Positions 1-7,440 are shown, numbered from the stretch's first letter. The stretch is DNA of 64,000 nucleotides from Guptibacillus hwajinpoensis (GCF_005144865.1 NZ_SWFM01000001.1:1-64000); one strand, 5' to 3'. Made by a program: numbers and translations. Notes: generated by a model from the letters alone, not told the origin.

Positions 1-2
1 AT

Positions 3-116
3 AGAGCTAATAATGGGGGATTAGTTGATTTAGTAGGTAGTTTAGGATGGAAGGGAACATTAATTTTAATAGGTGCGATCATTATTGGTTTTATAATTGC
101 TTCATTGATCTTCTAA
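3..116 (+). CDS. C-terminal fragment of a membrane protein (5' end outside window)
   Basis: An open frame runs from the window edge to a TAA at 114-116. It encodes 37 residues: a Gly/Leu-rich stretch followed by a hydrophobic helix of about 18 residues at the extreme C-terminus, so it ends in a membrane segment. The family cannot be recognised from this tail. The first copy of the CTCGGAGCG repeat starts about 40-60 bases after its stop, which makes it the first visible unit of the array that fills 1-10.9 kb. Confidence 0.5.
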   Translation, partial: RANNGGLVDLVGSLGWKGTLILIGAIIIGFIIASLIF

Positions 117-152
117 TTGTTCAATTACATTCTATCTTCAATTAAGAAACAT

Positions 153-214
153 CTCGATGTCGAGTCTTCTGTTATCTCGGAGCGTTAATCTAAAAAGGTT
201 TACGCTCCTTTTTG
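153..214 (+). repeat. CTCGGAGCG array repeat, copy 1
   Basis: CTCGG at 176-180. GGAGCG (179-184) pairs with CGCTCC (203-208), and TTTTTG follows, so it can also act as an intrinsic terminator. Upstream is a second small dyad, CTCGA/TCGAG (153-164), followed by GTCTTC, a block also seen before copies 5 and 7. The start GGAGCGTTAATCTAAA is shared with copy 11. Confidence 0.8.
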
Positions 215-322
215 TTTAAGTTAATAACAGGGCAGGATGACGGAATAGAAACTTACAAAAGAATTATTGTGGATTACGCACTTTAATGCTTCCTGGAAAT
301 GCAATAAAGAATAAATAAAAGG

Positions 323-667
323 GTGATATTGCTGGTGAAGAGTAATGAGGATACAGATGTTTTTAAACAAGCTGTAAAGTTAATGTGCAAAATTAACAAT
401 ATTTCTACTCGGAAACCGAGATTTGAAGTCATTGATAATATGGTGGTTATCAGTATAAAAAACCATTTAGAAGATGGAGTAGACTTAGATTGCTTTAATA
501 TTTTAAATTTTATCTATCAAATAATTTCACCTCTAGGGATAAAATTCAATCAACAATTATATCTTTATCCAAATTCAAAAAGAGTGGCTAGAGTAGTGAT
601 CAGTTTCGAAAAAGAAGATTATGAGTCGATAAAAATAAAAATTAGAGGTGACAACATAAGTAACTAA
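323..667 (+). CDS. Hypothetical protein, 114 aa
   Basis: Not recognised. It encodes a soluble, lysine- and isoleucine-rich protein of 114 residues without signal peptide or membrane helix. The chosen start is a GTG at 323 directly after AAAAGGG; a second in-frame GTG lies at 335, so the N-terminus is uncertain. It sits alone between repeat copies 1 and 2 in the same direction as its neighbours, like the other units of the array. No promoter of consensus quality is visible in the 200 bases upstream. Confidence 0.55.
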   Translation: MILLVKSNEDTDVFKQAVKLMCKINNISTRKPRFEVIDNMVVISIKNHLEDGVDLDCFNILNFIYQIISPLGIKFNQQLYLYPNSKRVARVVISFEKEDYESIKIKIRGDNISN

Positions 668-721
668 AGGTCTAATTAATGTAGGCATTAATGATAAACG
701 TATACAACCTTTTACTGCAAT

Positions 722-758
722 CTCGGAGCTTATCTTTAATTAGATAGGCTCTTTTTTT
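722..758 (+). repeat. CTCGGAGCG array repeat, copy 2
   Basis: CTCGGAGC begins 55 bases after the stop of the preceding gene. GAGCTTATCT (726-735) pairs with AGATAGGCTC (742-751) with one mismatch, and seven T follow, so this copy is a good intrinsic terminator. Its left arm is nearly identical to that of copy 3. Confidence 0.85.
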
Positions 759-764
759 GGGAAA

Positions 765-802
765 AAGATGGATTTATTAGTCCTGTTTTGAAATAATTGG
801 TA
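765..802 (+). repeat. Second array motif (TTTTGAAATAATTGGTA), copy 1
   Basis: TTTTGAAATAATTGGTA at 786-802, preceded by AAAGATGGATTTATT, a block repeated with few changes before the copies at 1153 and 5262. It lies 64 bases after the CTCGG of repeat copy 2 and about 65 bases before the next start codon. TTGAAA could serve as a -35 element, but no good -10 follows at 17 bases, so a promoter role is unproven. Confidence 0.65.
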
Positions 803-867
803 TTAAGCATTTTGACTTAGATTAGATGCTAATAAAACTATTGTATTGCTTTTAGGAGGATTATTAT

Positions 868-1065
868 ATGAATACCAAAAAACTTGATTTGATCATCTTA
901 TTAACCCTGACCATTGCAGTTCCGGTATGTACAGTTCTACCGTACCTTGGAATAGTTCCGGACCTTTTACTATTCATCATCTTGCCAGTAGGAATTATCT
1001 TTTGCCTCATAGGTGTAATGGCTTCCGTTCTAAGGATACAAACCAGTTGTTGGAAACAATCATAA
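868..1065 (+). CDS. Small two-helix membrane protein, 65 aa
   Basis: Not recognised. The protein has a short basic N-terminus (MNTKKL) followed by two hydrophobic segments, roughly residues 7-27 and 31-55, and a short polar tail. An AGGAGG ribosome binding site lies 7 bases before the ATG. It stands alone between array repeats 2 and 3. Its size and layout resemble the other small membrane proteins of the array (1246-1506, 4009-4251), but their sequences are unrelated. Confidence 0.65.
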   Translation: MNTKKLDLIILLTLTIAVPVCTVLPYLGIVPDLLLFIILPVGIIFCLIGVMASVLRIQTSCWKQS

Positions 1066-1086
1066 CAAATATTAATGTTCCATAAT

Positions 1087-1120
1087 CTCGGAGCTTATCT
1101 TTAACAGGATAAGCTCTTTT
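1087..1120 (+). repeat. CTCGGAGCG array repeat, copy 3
   Basis: CTCGGAGC begins 22 bases after the stop at 1065. GAGCTTATC (1091-1099) and GATAAGCTC (1108-1116) form a perfect 9-bp stem followed by TTTT. The compensated pairing, in which the right arm differs from copy 2 while the stem is kept, suggests selection for the hairpin. Confidence 0.85.
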
Positions 1121-1127
1121 ACGTGAA

Positions 1128-1169
1128 ATAAAAGATTGAGTTAATCGTTGTGATTTGAAATAATTGGTA
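1128..1169 (+). repeat. Second array motif, copy 2
   Basis: ATTTGAAATAATTGGTA at 1153-1169, preceded by AAAGATTGAGTTAAT, similar to the block before the copies at 786 and 5262. It lies 66 bases after the CTCGG of repeat copy 3, the same distance as for the first pair. Confidence 0.65.
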
Positions 1170-1245
1170 GTGATAACTTGTAGGATTCAGGATAAACAAG
1201 TGAAAATTATAAGGTGAGACTTACTGAACAAGGAGGTGAAAAGCG

Positions 1246-1506
1246 ATGATTAAGAAGGAGAATTTCAAATCAATATCGTTAACTTGCTTGATCGTTAGTG
1301 TACTTGTTTGGGTGCCTAATGTTGTTTTTCAGGTTTCTAGTCCATTATGGATACTAACATTTTTTATTGCACCATTAGGCATTGTTTTTGCAGCTTTAAT
1401 TAAAAAAAATTGGCTAATTATTATGAACACAATGATGTTCTTTAGCTTTTTTATATTAATGTTTTTGGGTTATTTCGCAAACTATATTACTGATGGAAAG
1501 CCTTAA
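1246..1506 (+). CDS. Small membrane protein with three helices, 86 aa
   Basis: Not recognised. It is a hydrophobic protein with three predicted membrane segments, at about residues 10-30, 32-50 and 57-78, and lysines in the connecting loop. An AAGGAGGTG ribosome binding site precedes the ATG by 8 bases, one of the strongest in the region. It lies between repeat copies 3 and 4 and is followed after 42 bases by a second short frame. Confidence 0.65.
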   Translation: MIKKENFKSISLTCLIVSVLVWVPNVVFQVSSPLWILTFFIAPLGIVFAALIKKNWLIIMNTMMFFSFFILMFLGYFANYITDGKP

Positions 1507-1548
1507 AGGTAACAGTTAGATTTATCAAGTTACCTGAAAAAAGAGTCC

Positions 1549-1737
1549 TTGATAGTTGAGGCTAGTGAATTAAGAAACTACGATACCTTTAAACGAAAGT
1601 ACGAAGACATTTCTTTTGAAGACCTAGGTGGAGAAGGATGGACTTTGGACGAAATGGTGAAAGGAACATACGAAGTATATACACTTAAACAAGAGAAAAA
1701 ATGTGGTGTATTGGCTATTACAATAAAATATTTATGA
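1549..1737 (+). CDS. Short hypothetical protein, 62 aa, possibly truncated
   Basis: Not recognised. A TTG-started frame of 62 residues, soluble and acidic, rich in Glu, Lys and Tyr. No convincing ribosome binding site precedes it (GAAAAAAGAG is the best candidate), so it may be the remnant of a longer gene rather than a complete one. It ends 19 bases before repeat copy 4, a gene-repeat distance also found for other genes of the array, which favours a real gene end. Confidence 0.35.
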   Translation: MIVEASELRNYDTFKRKYEDISFEDLGGEGWTLDEMVKGTYEVYTLKQEKKCGVLAITIKYL

Positions 1738-1750
1738 AGATGCTTGTTAA

Positions 1751-1790
1751 ACAATCTCGGAGCGTTTGTTCAATAAAGACGGTCGCTCCT
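1751..1790 (+). repeat. CTCGGAGCG array repeat, copy 4
   Basis: CTCGG at 1756-1760. The outer arms GGAGCG (1759-1764) and CGCTCC (1784-1789) pair. The inner part GTTCAATAAAGACGG is shared with copy 10. The core is also flanked by AACAA and TTGTT, an alternative dyad that competes with the outer stem. Confidence 0.85.
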
Positions 1791-1804
1791 ATTTAAAGTA
1801 GGAT

Positions 1805-1840
1805 AAAAAGAGGCATTAATTTATATTGTTGTCTCTTTTT
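1805..1840 (+). terminator. Hairpin after array repeat 4
   Basis: AAAAAGAG (1805-1812) pairs with CTCTTTTT (1833-1840) around a 20-base AT-rich loop. The A-tract before and T-tract after allow termination from either side. Confidence 0.5.
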
Positions 1841-1922
1841 GTTTTTACATTTTTCACCTCAGTGTTATGTTAAAATAAGAACAAATGTTTGTGTTTATTA
1901 ATACATATGCAATGAGGAGAAT

Positions 1923-3719
1923 ATGGAGAAAATAAGTTATCCAAAAGTATGGAATTTAGATAACGTTTTTTATGGTGGCAGTAAATCAAGTCAATTTTTA
2001 GATCATATCAAGGGATTAGAGGAGCTTATACATGAGCTAGAAGGTAATGTTGAATCTTTTACTTCTTTAATTTTAACTAATGAAATTAGTAATATTGTAG
2101 ATTTAGTGGGAAACGTCGGAATGATTCGCTTGCACATTACACAGGCTAACTCGTTTATCACGTGTCTTCTGGCACAAAATCCAAAGGATCAAGATGCTGC
2201 GAGTCTAAGAGGAAAAGTTGCTCAAAAAGAGTCGCGTTTCGAAAAAATATTATCGGAAATAAAGAAGATATTATCAAATACTGAAGAAGATGTATGGAGA
2301 GATATACTAGAAACTAAAGAGTTAGAAGATTATAAATTTATCCTCAACGAGTGGCGAGAAAACGCAGATTCGAATTTGTCAGAAGAGGAGTTAAGTTTAA
2401 TTTCTGACTTAATGGTTGATGGGTACCATGCTTGGGGCCATTTTTATAGAGATCTAGTAAGTAGTATTAGCATAAAGATAAGGGTTGATGGAAAAGAAGA
2501 AGATCTATCAGTTGGACAAGCCATTAATTTGCGGTCACATCCTGAGGAAAAAGTGCGTAAGGAAGCTCATAATGCACTAGAATCAATATGGAAAGAGAAA
2601 GAAGAACTCTTTGCTAAAGTAATAAATCACATTGCTGGTTTTCGTATAAAAATACATAACAAATATGGGATAAACAATGTTCTAGAAAATCCTTTGAAGA
2701 AGAACAGAATGAAAGAAGAAACGCTAAATACGATGTGGTCAGTAATTAGTTCATATAAACAACCTTTTTCAAAGTACCTGGAGCGAAAAGCTGAAATGAT
2801 GGGCGATTCTAGTATGAAGGCTTATAACTTTTGGGCTCCTGTTACAAAGAATGATCACGAAATGAACTACGATGAAGCTGCGACGTTCATTACGGAGCAT
2901 ATTGGTCAGTTCGGAAATGAATTAGAAAGCTTTGTTAAAGAAGCTTTTAATGAAAATTGGATAGAAGCTGAAAATCGACCGAATAAGTCTGCTGTTCCGT
3001 TTTGTGCTAGTTTTCCAGTTACGGGTGAATCAAGAGTTTTTATGACATATAGCGGTACCTTTATAGATGTGCTAACGCTTGTTCATGAACTGGGGCATGG
3101 CTTTCATAATTATGCTATGAACGATGTTGAGGGCATAAATAAGCAATATCCATTGAGTATTGCTGAAACAGCTTCAACCTTCTCAGAAATGATTATTATT
3201 GATGCCTCAATGAAAAAAGCAAAAACTAAAAAAGAAAAAATATTTATACTAGATGAGAAATTGAAACGTAGTGTTATGAACTTCATGAATATACATTCGA
3301 GGTTCTTATTTGAGCAGAGATTTTATGAGGAACGTAAAGGTGGTATCGTTTCACCCAAACGTTTAAATCAATTAATGGAACAATCAATAAATGAAGCATA
3401 CGGGAGTTCTTTAGATCAACCCTCAATCTATTCTTGGGTTTGGACACCTCACTACTATATTACGCAATCCCCGTTCTACAATTTCCCTTATACTTTTGGC
3501 TATTTATTTGCTTTAGCAATTTATGCGAAGGCAAAAGAGAAGGGAAAAGAATTTGAAAGAGATTATTTGAAATTACTCCGTGATTCAGGAAGTATGAATG
3601 TGGAAGATTTAGTTATGAAACATTTAGGAGAAGACATTACTTCTAAGGAGTTCTGGGAAGCAGGAATGGAAGTATGTTTGAAAGATGTAGAAGAGTTTTT
3701 AGAATTAACTCCGGGTTAA
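1923..3719 (+). CDS. M3 family oligoendopeptidase (PepF type)
   Basis: A cytoplasmic zinc metallopeptidase that cuts short peptides. The protein has 598 residues, typical of the M3B oligoendopeptidase F group. The zinc motif HELGH is at residues 388-392, in LVHELGHGFHN, with the downstream glutamate in AETASTFSEM as third ligand. The N-terminal half is the helical lid domain. GAGGAG lies 5 bases before the ATG. There is no signal peptide. It is the only large gene in the array of small genes and, like them, is followed by a CTCGGAGCG repeat (copy 5). The family assignment is secure; the physiological substrate is unknown. Confidence 0.93.
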   Translation: MEKISYPKVWNLDNVFYGGSKSSQFLDHIKGLEELIHELEGNVESFTSLILTNEISNIVDLVGNVGMIRLHITQANSFITCLLAQNPKDQDAASLRGKVAQKESRFEKILSEIKKILSNTEEDVWRDILETKELEDYKFILNEWRENADSNLSEEELSLISDLMVDGYHAWGHFYRDLVSSISIKIRVDGKEEDLSVGQAINLRSHPEEKVRKEAHNALESIWKEKEELFAKVINHIAGFRIKIHNKYGINNVLENPLKKNRMKEETLNTMWSVISSYKQPFSKYLERKAEMMGDSSMKAYNFWAPVTKNDHEMNYDEAATFITEHIGQFGNELESFVKEAFNENWIEAENRPNKSAVPFCASFPVTGESRVFMTYSGTFIDVLTLVHELGHGFHNYAMNDVEGINKQYPLSIAETASTFSEMIIIDASMKKAKTKKEKIFILDEKLKRSVMNFMNIHSRFLFEQRFYEERKGGIVSPKRLNQLMEQSINEAYGSSLDQPSIYSWVWTPHYYITQSPFYNFPYTFGYLFALAIYAKAKEKGKEFERDYLKLLRDSGSMNVEDLVMKHLGEDITSKEFWEAGMEVCLKDVEEFLELTPG

Positions 3720-3761
3720 ATTGAGGAAATCTTATATAATGTGAACTACCCTAATTGGAAT

Positions 3762-3820
3762 ATCTCAATATCAAGTCTTCAACAAACTCGGAGCGAATGT
3801 TCATAGAGCATTCGCTCTTT
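3762..3820 (+). repeat. CTCGGAGCG array repeat, copy 5
   Basis: CTCGG at 3787-3791. GAGCGAATG (3791-3799) and CATTCGCTC (3809-3817) form a perfect 9-bp stem followed by TTT. The block ATCTCAATATCAAGTCTTC upstream matches copies 1 and 7. AACA/TGTT flank the core as an alternative dyad. Confidence 0.85.
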
Positions 3821-4008
3821 ATTATATAAGCACAAGAAATATCGCGGCATTTAGTTATTTAACTGACGGAAGGGGGGGAGGAGACTCTTCTACGAGATGA
3901 TAGACAGGTTCGAATCCAAATAAATTAGTTCGTATGTGATTTTTCAAGTTCCCGTTTTGTGTTAGTGTTCTTAAGTAAAACACTATATAGGAACTAGGGG
4001 GAGTTGGA

Positions 4009-4251
4009 GTGAACAATCGTGGTGTAGGTATTTTATTAATTGGATTCTCTTTATTAACAGGAGTCATTACATACTCAGTGGGAGAGTTGGTCATAGCAAT
4101 TAAACAATCGGCTGCACACGTATCTGCATCGATATCTGGAGCAAATGGACCCGCTATCGGTTGGGGCGGAAACCCACTTCTATCACAGATGCCAGTGCTG
4201 ACTATTGCAAGTAGTATCATTTTAGGGTTAATCCTAATTAAACGAAATTAA
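4009..4251 (+). CDS. Small two-helix membrane protein, 80 aa
   Basis: Not recognised. It starts at GTG with GGGGGAG 6 bases upstream. Two hydrophobic segments, at about residues 5-30 and 60-78, flank a Ser/Gly/Ala-rich outer loop with a GGNP motif. The frame on the other strand over 3855-4220 is proline-rich and lacks a ribosome binding site, so this strand is preferred. It belongs to the array: same direction, with a repeat copy on both sides. Confidence 0.55.
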   Translation: MNNRGVGILLIGFSLLTGVITYSVGELVIAIKQSAAHVSASISGANGPAIGWGGNPLLSQMPVLTIASSIILGLILIKRN

Positions 4252-4284
4252 TTGCATTTGTATGGATGGTGTGAAATATGGAAA

Positions 4285-4380
4285 ATGAAACCTATTATTA
4301 ATGACTTCGGGGAAATTGAAATAAGGAAAATGAGAGAACTAAAACATCAAAAAGATGTTTTGGAGTATCTGGTTTCTTAA
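4285..4380 (+). CDS. Very short frame (31 aa), possible gene remnant
   Basis: An ATG frame of 31 codons, charged and soluble, ends at TAA 4378-4380, 59 bases before repeat copy 6, within the gene-repeat spacing seen elsewhere in the array (55-60). No strong ribosome binding site is present. It could be a micro-protein or the tail of a lost gene. No function is proposed. Confidence 0.25.
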   Translation: MKPIINDFGEIEIRKMRELKHQKDVLEYLVS

Positions 4381-4426
4381 CTACTCTTTCTCAAAATACC
4401 CCAATCCATAAAAGTATTTAAAAGCA

Positions 4427-4480
4427 ATGTTCAACAATCTCGGAGAAAAGTTGAAGATCGTTACATAGATTTTGGCTCCT
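4427..4480 (+). repeat. CTCGGAGCG array repeat, copy 6 (diverged)
   Basis: CTCGGAG at 4439-4445, then a diverged interior; the right arm GGCTCC is at 4474-4479. GGAG-AAAA can pair with TTTT-GG-CTCC with a two-base bulge. Around the core TTCAAC (4431-4436) and GTTGAA (4450-4455) form a perfect inner dyad. The repeat ends only 18 bases before the next start codon. Confidence 0.7.
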
Positions 4481-4497
4481 AAATATATGGAGGGACT

Positions 4498-5085
4498 ATG
4501 CAAGAAAATAGAAATATATCAAAGAGAGGAACATTAATGGAAAAACTAAATCCAATAATTGAAACAAATAGATTAATACTAAGAGAAGTAACCTCAGAGG
4601 ATGCTTTGGATATGTATCACTATTTATCCGATGAAGAAGTCGTAAAACATATGGGTTTACCGCCTGCCCAAAGTGTTGAAGAAGTAATGGATGAAATCGA
4701 ATGGTATCAATCAATAATAAAAGAAGGAACAGGTATTAGATGGGGAATTACTTTAAAAGACTCAGGTAAGGTTATAGGTAGTTGCGGATATTTAAATATG
4801 CAGCACAAACATTATAGAGCTGAAGTTGGATTTGAATTAAGTAAAAATTATTGGGGAAAAGGCATTGCTTCTGAAGCGCTAAGAGCTATTATTAGGTATG
4901 GATTTAATCACTATCAGTTAGAACGGATAGAGGCTTTGATAGAGCCTGGTAATATTCAATCACAAAAGTTGGTTAGCAAACTAGGTTTCACAAAAGAAGG
5001 CTTACTCAGGCACTATGAATATACTCTTGGTAAATTTGATGATTTATATATGTATTCAATGATTAAAAGTGACCTTATCAAATAA
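4498..5085 (+). CDS. GNAT N-acetyltransferase (RimJ/RimL-like)
   Basis: Transfers acetyl from acetyl-CoA to an amine; the substrate cannot be read from the sequence. It has the RimJ/RimL-type start IETNRLILRE, the acetyl-CoA loop motif YWGKGIASEAL and a C-terminal VSKLGFTKEGLLR, a typical full-length fold. Two starts are possible: ATG 4498 with GGAGGG 6 bases upstream (195 aa), or ATG 4537 after AGAGAGG (182 aa), the latter closer to the usual family start. It lies between repeat copies 6 and 7. Confidence 0.88.
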   Translation: MQENRNISKRGTLMEKLNPIIETNRLILREVTSEDALDMYHYLSDEEVVKHMGLPPAQSVEEVMDEIEWYQSIIKEGTGIRWGITLKDSGKVIGSCGYLNMQHKHYRAEVGFELSKNYWGKGIASEALRAIIRYGFNHYQLERIEALIEPGNIQSQKLVSKLGFTKEGLLRHYEYTLGKFDDLYMYSMIKSDLIK

Positions 5086-5112
5086 TAGAAGTGTAATGGT
5101 GTTAAAGAAGAA

Positions 5113-5202
5113 GATATCTTGATACTGAGTCTTCATTAAACTCGGAGCGATTGTTGAATAGCTTAGGGGAACCTCACAATGAGGTTCCCCTATTTTAGCT
5201 CC
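5113..5202 (+). repeat. CTCGGAGCG array repeat, copy 7, with nested terminator
   Basis: CTCGG at 5141-5145. The outer arms GGAGC (5144-5148) and GCTCC (5198-5202) enclose a perfect 12-bp hairpin, AGGGGAACCTCA (5165-5176) with TGAGGTTCCCCT (5180-5191), followed by ATTTTA. The upstream block with GAGTCTTC matches copies 1 and 5. This is the longest copy: an outer short stem plus an inner strong stem. Confidence 0.85.
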
Positions 5203-5238
5203 AATATCAACAATAAGCTTTAACATAGCTAATTAATT

Positions 5239-5280
5239 AAAAGATGGAATTATTGTCAGTATTTTGAAATAATTGGTACT
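5239..5280 (+). repeat. Second array motif, copy 3
   Basis: TTTTGAAATAATTGGTA at 5262-5278, preceded by AAAGATGGAATTATT, almost the same as the block at 765-780. It is followed by CTAAGC, compared with TTAAGC after the first copy. It lies 66 bases before the hydrolase start at 5344. Confidence 0.65.
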
Positions 5281-5343
5281 AAGCTATTGAGCATTATAGT
5301 AATACATTGGAATTCAAAGCAAAATAGGAAGAGGTTCTTGTTT

Positions 5344-6066
5344 ATGTCCAAGGAGACGTTTATACAAGTAAGTGATTTTAAATTATTTACTAAATTGATT
5401 GGAAAGAAGAACGGTAAACAGACTGTTGTTTTGGAAGCTGGATATGGAGATTACTCAAAGGGATGGAATTCGATCGTTTCTGAAATCGCTTCATTAACAG
5501 AAGTTCTTGTTTATGATAGAGCAGGCTTAGGAAAGAGTGAAGAAAGCTCTAACCCTAGAACAAGTCTAGAGATGGTAAAAGAACTGAAGGAGCTCCTTGA
5601 TAAAATGTCCATTACTCCTCCATATCTATTAGTTGGACATTCCTTTGGTGGGGTTAACGCAAGATTGTATGCCAGTATATACCCAGAAGATGTTAGTGGA
5701 TTAATCCTAGTTGATTCTACTCCGGAGGATTATAGAGTAAGGTTCCTGCCTACTATGTCAGAAGAATTTCAAAAAGCCTATAATAAACAATTCAATGTAG
5801 AAAGCGATTATGATGAGTTTGGTGAAAGTTTAAATCAATTAAAGAAATGCAAAGTGAGGTTAAGTGTACCTTTAATTGTTTTATCAGCAGGCAAAAAAGA
5901 TCACTATTCGGATGAATCACAAAACCTATGGAATCAATTGCAAGAAGAGATTCTTCAATATTCTTCTAAAAGTGAACTGCTAATTGCTGAAAATAGTGCT
6001 CATTACATACAAGATGACGAACCATCCGTTGTTATAGGTGCAATAAAACGACTATTAGAAAAATAG
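5344..6066 (+). CDS. Alpha/beta hydrolase
   Basis: A 240-residue alpha/beta hydrolase with the nucleophile elbow GHSFGG (Ser100), an oxyanion region LEAGYGDYSKGW near residues 30-40, the strand motif VYDRAGLGKS, and a C-terminal catalytic His in AENSAHYIQ. The start at 5344 is chosen because AGGAAGAGG precedes it at proper distance; a longer frame from 5287 lacks a ribosome binding site. It is cytoplasmic. The substrate is unknown: such proteins act on esters, peptides or amides. It is followed by a GNAT gene after 71 bases without an intervening repeat, so the two may travel as one unit. Confidence 0.88.
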   Translation: MSKETFIQVSDFKLFTKLIGKKNGKQTVVLEAGYGDYSKGWNSIVSEIASLTEVLVYDRAGLGKSEESSNPRTSLEMVKELKELLDKMSITPPYLLVGHSFGGVNARLYASIYPEDVSGLILVDSTPEDYRVRFLPTMSEEFQKAYNKQFNVESDYDEFGESLNQLKKCKVRLSVPLIVLSAGKKDHYSDESQNLWNQLQEEILQYSSKSELLIAENSAHYIQDDEPSVVIGAIKRLLEK

Positions 6067-6137
6067 GAGGAGATTTAATAGACTATTTCCAAGTTTCCAT
6101 ACTAACAAACGCAATCATTAAATGGAGGAAAGACAAA

Positions 6138-6548
6138 ATGGAAAACAGCTTTACTATTATTTATGAGCCAGCAACTCCTGACGAATACATCGATTTGCGA
6201 ATAGAAGGTGGTATAAGTGGAAAGTCACACAAAGCTGCAGCAGTCGGCTTGAAAAATTCATTGTTTGCGGTGAGCATATACGATAATAAGTCATTAATTG
6301 GCATGGGGCGTGTGATTGGTGATGGTGGTGCCTTTTTTCAAATAGTAGATATAGTAGTAAAACCAAGCTATCAAGGTCGAGGGCTTGGTAAGGTGGTGAT
6401 GAAGGAACTAGTAAACTACCTTGGTGAAAACACGTATCCTGGTTCTTATGTAAGTCTTATAGCAGACGATCCAGCAAACAAGCTGTATGAACAGTTTGGA
6501 TTCAAATATACCTATCCTAATTCACATGGAATGTATAGAATGTATTAA
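6138..6548 (+). CDS. GNAT N-acetyltransferase
   Basis: A single-domain acetyltransferase of 136 residues. The acetyl-CoA binding motif appears as VKPSYQGRGLGKVVMKEL, and the C-terminus YEQFGFKYTYP is typical of the short YhbS/aminoglycoside-acetyltransferase-like GNATs. GGAGG lies 9 bases before the ATG. The start is consistent with the family length. It is the last gene before repeat copy 8. The substrate is unknown. Confidence 0.88.
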   Translation: MENSFTIIYEPATPDEYIDLRIEGGISGKSHKAAAVGLKNSLFAVSIYDNKSLIGMGRVIGDGGAFFQIVDIVVKPSYQGRGLGKVVMKELVNYLGENTYPGSYVSLIADDPANKLYEQFGFKYTYPNSHGMYRMY

Positions 6549-6550
6549 AA

Positions 6551-6583
6551 CGTCTTATTCCGTAAACTCGGAGCGTTAATCCT
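6551..6583 (+). repeat. CTCGGAGCG array repeat, copy 8 (right arm lost)
   Basis: The left half GTAAACTCGGAGCGTTAATC (6562-6581) matches copies 1 and 7, but no CGCTCC arm follows. CTCGG starts 19 bases after the stop of the GNAT gene. Confidence 0.7.
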
Positions 6584-6673
6584 TATATTGAGAGTATTTT
6601 GTTAGTGACATGAACCAGAATGAGTGATGTAAGGAATAAATGTTTGTTTTTACACTTTGCTACGGGGGTACTT

Positions 6674-7330
6674 ATGAAAACTCACTATTATTTAGGTTGG
6701 TTTAACAATTTCTTTCCAGAGACTCTGGGAAGGTTGTTACAGGAGGATATAACTGATAGAAAATCGATAGCTATGATTAGTTCGAATCCATCTATTTATG
6801 AAGATGATGGTGCTACTGAACGCTCCTGGCTTGACCAGGCTGGCATTATATTTGATGAATATCATTTAATTAATTATCGCGTACAGAAGGAAGAAGCCCA
6901 AGCGAAAATTCAAAATGCTTCAGTCATTTTTTTATTGGGTGGAAATATTCTGGCACAAAATGGTTTTTTGATGGAATATGAATTATCTGATTCTATAAAA
7001 GAAAGCAGCGCAGTTGTGATGGGAGCAAGCGCAGGTGCAATCAACATGTCCGCTAAATGGTTAGGCTCGAAAACCTTTGGATATGAAGTTGAAAAGAGCT
7101 CTGTTTACAACGGAATCGGTCTTGATAATTTTTCCGTCCTGTCTCATTTTGATCTTGAAAATAATATTGTACTGGTTCAGAGCGAACTTTCACCCCTATC
7201 GGAAGAAATTAATATTTATGCATCAAACAAAGATTGCGCTGTACGTGTAAAGGGAGACAAAATCGACGTTTTTGGCACTGTTTTTTTAATTTCCCACTCA
7301 AAGATTCGGAAATTGGATGAGACGCTCTAA
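6674..7330 (+). CDS. Peptidase S51 family protein (class I glutamine-amidotransferase-like)
   Basis: Resembles alpha-aspartyl dipeptidase PepE and cyanophycinase, serine peptidases with a GATase-like fold. The nucleophile motif VMGASAGAINMSA has Ser119, preceded by the strand IFLLGGNILAQ. Length 218 residues, usual for the family. The start at 6674 is chosen for GGGGGT at a 6-base distance; a longer frame from 6620 has no ribosome binding site. The His partner is plausibly in LSHFDLEN. It lies alone between repeats 8 and 9. The physiological substrate is not known. Confidence 0.85.
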   Translation: MKTHYYLGWFNNFFPETLGRLLQEDITDRKSIAMISSNPSIYEDDGATERSWLDQAGIIFDEYHLINYRVQKEEAQAKIQNASVIFLLGGNILAQNGFLMEYELSDSIKESSAVVMGASAGAINMSAKWLGSKTFGYEVEKSSVYNGIGLDNFSVLSHFDLENNIVLVQSELSPLSEEINIYASNKDCAVRVKGDKIDVFGTVFLISHSKIRKLDETL

Positions 7331-7400
7331 TTGTAGTGAATGACTATGACTTAATTGAATTAAATTTCTATATGCACGGCCTATATTTAAATTTATTGAA

Positions 7401-7440
7401 GGAGAACTCGGGGCGAGTGTTGAATGCGCGTCCCTTTTTT
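7401..7440 (+). repeat. CTCGGAGCG array repeat, copy 9 (variant CTCGGGGCG)
   Basis: GAACTCGGGGCGAGTGTTGAA at 7404-7424 keeps the pattern with A changed to G; the right arm GCGTCCC (7428-7434) carries changes that keep part of the pairing, and six T follow, so it can terminate transcription of the S51 gene. Confidence 0.75.

Noticed and set aside
3900..3920. GGTTCGAATCC at 3907-3917 resembling a tRNA T-loop
   Set aside because: The flanking bases do not form a 5-bp T-stem, and no acceptor, D or anticodon arm is found around it.
3855..4220. Minus-strand frame of 121 codons
   Set aside because: Proline-rich shadow of the small membrane protein on the other strand; no ribosome binding site.
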